The notes under the pieces are model-generated. The model had not been told where the DNA came from, searched no databases, and was given only the letters and a program-made list of their open reading frames with translations. Source: Actinoplanes palleronii (GTDB taxonomy: Bacteria; Actinomycetota; Actinomycetes; Mycobacteriales; Micromonosporaceae). Taken from it: 64,000 nucleotides of DNA. Both the position numbers and the translations under genes were made by a program. Of this stretch, positions 60,858 through 64,000 are shown one piece after another (position 1 is the stretch's first letter; each line of letters opens with the position of its first letter). The stretch lies in the NCBI RefSeq assembly GCF_016862315.1, contig NZ_BOMS01000004.1, positions 1 through 64,000 on the forward strand, in the 5' to 3' direction.

Positions 60858-62420
60858 ATGACTCAGCTAGGTCACCGCCAACGTGTGGTCGTGGTGGGAG
60901 CCGGTTTCGGCGGGCTCTTCGCGATCAAGGCGCTGCGCAAGGCTCCGGTGGACATCACCCTGATCAACGGCACGACATATCACCTCTTCCAGCCGCTGCT
61001 CTACCAGGTGGCGACGGGGATCCTGTCGGAGGGCGAGGTCGCCCCGCCGATCCGCGAGGTGCTGCGGCGGCAGGAGAACGTGGACGTCCGCCTCGGCTGG
61101 GTGAAGGACGTCGACATCGAGAACAAGGTCGTCTCGGTCGCCGGGCCGGGCATCGACTACACCGTGGAGTACGACACGCTGATCGTGGCGGCCGGCGCCT
61201 CGCAGTCGTACTTCGGCAACGACCAGTTCGCCGACCACGCGCCCGGCATGAAGAGCATCGACGACGCGCTCGAGTTGCGCGCCCGGATCTTCGGCGCGTT
61301 CGAGGTGGCCGACCTGCAGACCGACCCGGAGGCGATCCAGCGCTGGCTGACCTTCGTGGTGGTCGGCGCCGGCCCGACCGGCACCGAACTGGCCGGGCAG
61401 ATCGCCGAGCTGGCCCACCGGAACCTGCCGGGGCAGTACAAGCACATCGACCCGCGGAAGGCCCGGATCATCCTGGTCGACGCGATCGGGGCGGTGCTGA
61501 ACACGTTCGGCGACCATCTGTCGGCCAGCGCGCAGCGGCAGCTGGAGAAGCTCGGCGTCGAGGTGAAGCTGAACACCAAGGTGGTCGGCGTCGACGCGAC
61601 CGGCATCGAGGTCGAGGACGCGAACGGCCGGCACCGGATCCCGTCGGTGACCAAGGTGTGGGCGGCCGGGGTGGCCGCGCCGCCGCTGGCCCGCAAGCTG
61701 GCCGAAGCGGCCGGCGCCGAGATCGACCGGGCCGGTCGGGTGCTCGTGGAGAAGGACACCACGCTGCCCGGGCACCCGGAGATCTTCGTGCTCGGCGACA
61801 TGATGCACCTGGCCGGCGCGGACGGTAAGCCGCTGCCCGGGGTGGCGCAGGTGGCCATCCAGAGCGGCCGGCACGCCGCCGACCAGATCAAGCGGCGGCT
61901 CGGCGGCAAGGAGACCGGGCAGGCGTTCACGTACTTCGACAAGGGCAGCCTGGCGACGATCTCCCGGTTCTCCGCGGTGGCCAGCATCGGCAAGGTGCGA
62001 CTGTCCGGCTTCCCGGCCTGGGTGGTGTGGATGGTGGTGCACCTGCTCTACCTGGTCGGCTTCAAGAACCGGGTGACTGCGGTGCTGCACTGGGCGGTCA
62101 GCTTCGTCGGGCGCGGGCGGGCCGAGCGGGTGGCGACGCAGCAGCAGGCGTTCGCGCGGCGGGCGATCCGGGCCTACGGCGACCCGTTCGAGCGGGAGCG
62201 TGCGGAGGCCGCCGACGCACCGGCGCCCCGGACGGACGAGCAGGCCGCGCAGGCCACCCCGGTGGACCACGACCAGGCGCCGCGGACTCCGGCCACGCCG
62301 GCGAAAGCCGAGCCGGCGAACACCGAGCCGGCGACAGCCGAGTCGGAGAAGACCGCACCGGAGCTGGCCGTGAACGAGCAGGTCGCGGACGAGCGGGAGC
62401 CGCTGAGCGTTCGGGAGTGA
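60858..62420 (+). CDS. ndh: Type II NADH dehydrogenase
   Basis: A 520-residue single-subunit NADH:menaquinone oxidoreductase (NDH-2) that feeds electrons to the respiratory chain without pumping protons. The FAD fold is VVVGAGFGGLFAIKAL (residues 11-26) and the NADH fold is VVVGAGPTGTELAGQI (about 171-186). FVLGDMMHLAG and the C-terminal membrane-binding segment (FPAWVVWMVVHLLYLVGFKN) are typical. The last 75 residues are an Ala/Glu/Pro/Thr-rich tail not usual for NDH-2. GGGAGCAGG precedes ATG 60858. A 14-bp dyad GCATACGGGTATGC lies at 60799. Confidence 0.94.
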   Translation: MTQLGHRQRVVVVGAGFGGLFAIKALRKAPVDITLINGTTYHLFQPLLYQVATGILSEGEVAPPIREVLRRQENVDVRLGWVKDVDIENKVVSVAGPGIDYTVEYDTLIVAAGASQSYFGNDQFADHAPGMKSIDDALELRARIFGAFEVADLQTDPEAIQRWLTFVVVGAGPTGTELAGQIAELAHRNLPGQYKHIDPRKARIILVDAIGAVLNTFGDHLSASAQRQLEKLGVEVKLNTKVVGVDATGIEVEDANGRHRIPSVTKVWAAGVAAPPLARKLAEAAGAEIDRAGRVLVEKDTTLPGHPEIFVLGDMMHLAGADGKPLPGVAQVAIQSGRHAADQIKRRLGGKETGQAFTYFDKGSLATISRFSAVASIGKVRLSGFPAWVVWMVVHLLYLVGFKNRVTAVLHWAVSFVGRGRAERVATQQQAFARRAIRAYGDPFERERAEAADAPAPRTDEQAAQATPVDHDQAPRTPATPAKAEPANTEPATAESEKTAPELAVNEQVADEREPLSVRE

Positions 62421-62477
62421 TCTTCGCCGGGGGAGGGCGGCGCATGGGAGCGTGCCCACCCGGGCATGTAGAACGAC

Positions 62478-63197
62478 ATGCGCCGACCTCTCCTTCCGGC
62501 CCTGCTGGCCACCACCCTGCTGCTCACCGCCGCGTGCAACGACCACGACGAGAAGGGGCAACCCTTCGCCGATCACGACGACGCGGCCCGGGTCGTCACC
62601 GGCGGCAGTGTCGGCGACCATGACCGGGCCACCTTCGCGGTCATCTCCGGCGCGGACGTGGTCCGGGTGCGCGCCGCCGACCTGGGTGGTGACCTCTACC
62701 GGGTCTCCACCGCCGACGACGCCAAGGTCCGTCCGTCGGTCCGGCTCGACGGCGACACCGTCTACGCGGGCCTGGCCGACACCGGTGACCCGGGCCCGGC
62801 CCTGGTCACCGCGGAACTCAGCAACGCCGTGCACTGGCAGCTCCGGTTCGACGGTGGCGCCAAGGAGGAGTCCGCCGACCTGACCGGCGGCAAACTCACC
62901 GGCGTGAGCTTCGTCGCCGGCACCAGCCTGGCCGACGTCACCCTGCCCGCCGCGCAGGGCACGATCCCGGTCACGCTCGGTGGCGGCGCGAGCCAGGTCA
63001 GCGTGCACCTGACCGGTGATGCGCCGGTCCGCGTACGAGTGGGTGGGGGTGCCGCGACCGTGACCATCGACGGCGTTCGCCGTTCCGGGATCGCCGGAGG
63101 CACCGATTTCACCCCGTCCGGTTGGGGCACGGCGACCGACCGTTACGACATCGATCTCACGTCAGGTGTATCGACCCTGACCGTCGACCGGCGGTAA
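62478..63197 (+). CDS. Putative lipoprotein of unknown function
   Basis: A 239-residue exported protein. The signal peptide ends in the lipobox LTAAC (Cys residue 20). The mature part is Asp/Thr/Gly-rich and looks all-beta, with repeating short strands (FAVISGADVVRVRAADLGGD, LTGVSFVAGTSLADVTLP, ATVTIDGVRRSGIAGG). This resembles the adhesin-like, autotransporter-like beta-helix domain seen in DUF2807-type proteins, but I cannot assign a family with certainty. It is 57 bp after ndh and may be cotranscribed. Confidence 0.78.
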   Translation: MRRPLLPALLATTLLLTAACNDHDEKGQPFADHDDAARVVTGGSVGDHDRATFAVISGADVVRVRAADLGGDLYRVSTADDAKVRPSVRLDGDTVYAGLADTGDPGPALVTAELSNAVHWQLRFDGGAKEESADLTGGKLTGVSFVAGTSLADVTLPAAQGTIPVTLGGGASQVSVHLTGDAPVRVRVGGGAATVTIDGVRRSGIAGGTDFTPSGWGTATDRYDIDLTSGVSTLTVDRR

Positions 63198-63261
63198 CCA
63201 GAAGTTCGATCATTAGGTAGCGTGTACCGGCCCCGTCAGGAAGAGAAAGAGGCCCCGATTG

Positions 63262-63909
63262 ATGCCGGTCACCGCCGCGACCGTTCTCGCCGCTCGGCAG
63301 CCGGCAATGGCCCCGGTCTTCGGGACCCTCACCCTCTTCACCGGCCGGATGGGGTCGGGCAAGAGCACCCTGGCCCTGCAGAACGCGTTCAACCGCCGCC
63401 AGGCCGGCCGGCCCGGCGTGCTGCTGACCAGCCAGGACCGGGCCGGCGAGGGGATCATGTCGTCGCGCCTCGGTGTGACCGCGGACGCCATCGAGGTGGA
63501 TCCGGAGATGGACCTGGTCGCGATGGTCACCGAGCGGGTGCCGGCCGGCGGTTTTGTGATCGCCGACGAGGCGCAGTTCCTCACCCCGGCGCAGGTCGAG
63601 CAGCTGGCCTGGGCGGCCGACGAGATGGCCGTCGACATCGACTGCTACGCGATCATCACGGACTTCCTGTCCCGGCTGTTCCCGGGCGCGCAGCGGCTGG
63701 TCGAGCTGGCTGACGTGATCACGCCGCTGCAGGTCGAGGTGACCTGCTGGTGCGGGCGGCCGGGCCGGCAGAACGCCCGGATCGTCGGCGGCGAGGTGGC
63801 CCGGGCCGGCGCGCAGGTCGCGGTCGGCGACACCACCGAGACGTCCGCGGTCTCCTACCGGGTGCTGTGCCGCCGCCACTGGCGCAGCGGCGAGCCCGGC
63901 CCGATCTGA
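63262..63909 (+). CDS. tdk: Thymidine kinase
   Basis: A 215-residue type II thymidine kinase, which phosphorylates thymidine for DNA salvage. The P-loop is FTGRMGSGKSTLAL (near residue 26), followed by the Asp of LLTSQDR and Walker B VIADEAQFLTPAQV with the catalytic Glu. The structural zinc residues are in CWCGRPGRQNAR and the C-terminal CRRHW. The flexible lasso contains the tyrosine in AVSYRVL. ATG 63262 is preferred over ATG 63259; a shorter start at 63310 is possible. The remaining 91 bp to the window end show no gene. Confidence 0.93.
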   Translation: MPVTAATVLAARQPAMAPVFGTLTLFTGRMGSGKSTLALQNAFNRRQAGRPGVLLTSQDRAGEGIMSSRLGVTADAIEVDPEMDLVAMVTERVPAGGFVIADEAQFLTPAQVEQLAWAADEMAVDIDCYAIITDFLSRLFPGAQRLVELADVITPLQVEVTCWCGRPGRQNARIVGGEVARAGAQVAVGDTTETSAVSYRVLCRRHWRSGEPGPI

Positions 63910-64000
63910 TCCTTGCGCGCCGCCGACTCGCTGACCACCTGCGGTCCGCACGGCGGGGCACCGTGGCGGGAAGCGGCGGGCAGACCGGTCAGCGCGGCGG

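Overview
The window is chromosomal DNA of a very GC-rich actinomycete. Codon third positions are almost all G or C, GTG starts are frequent, genes are tightly packed with 4-bp ATGA/GTGA overlaps, and the gene families (DUF4011 helicase, actinobacterial MraY, LexA, DHA2 exporters, DedA) are typical of Micromonosporaceae such as Actinoplanes. That placement is inference. I saw no rRNA, tRNA, CRISPR array, transposase, integrase or phage gene.

Layout. 1-213 holds a 31-bp tandem repeat. 214-4258 is a small oxidative module: GMC oxidase, Baeyer-Villiger monooxygenase and a divergent alpha/beta hydrolase. 4246-8680 has a secreted triple-repeat protein with its lipoprotein partner, a sirtuin and a secreted DUF4832 protein. 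8711-12991 is an acyl-CoA catabolic operon (CoA ligase, MaoC, amidohydrolase, SDR) with a divergent MarR gene and a clear operator. 13069-13537 is a gene-free element bounded by inverted repeats. 13564-22872 is an amide/peptide unit: amidase, CocE-like hydrolase, DUF3237 protein and TetR, followed by a complete five-gene peptide ABC importer. 23301-30332 has an isolated mraY, a GGDEF-EAL protein, an aldo/keto reductase behind a MerR-type promoter, and a DHA2 exporter with its TetR. 30341-35676 is a large SF1 helicase framed by repeats and hairpins.

35790-46279 is an exopolysaccharide or glycan locus: CapD/PglF-type dehydratase, BY-kinase-like protein, aminotransferase, flippase and polymerase on one side, and PglE-, PglC- and PglD-like enzymes plus a GT4 transferase on the other. 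Together they could make and use a bacillosamine-type sugar.

46280-50798 holds small membrane proteins, DedA, an MFS permease, repeat-rich spacer DNA, a dead rhaI fragment and lexA. 50874-54835 is the most interesting unit: four coupled genes for His-rich membrane and cupredoxin-like proteins, divergent from a TetR gene. Two of them carry metal-ligand patterns that recall copper membrane monooxygenases. The rest (55724-63909) is rhaM, an Imm63-like protein, an Mth938-like protein, a LysR/SDR pair, NDH-2, a lipoprotein and thymidine kinase.

Three decayed gene remnants (a beta-galactosidase C-terminus, an MmpS-like piece, and rhaI with an internal stop) and several dispersed palindrome families show local turnover.
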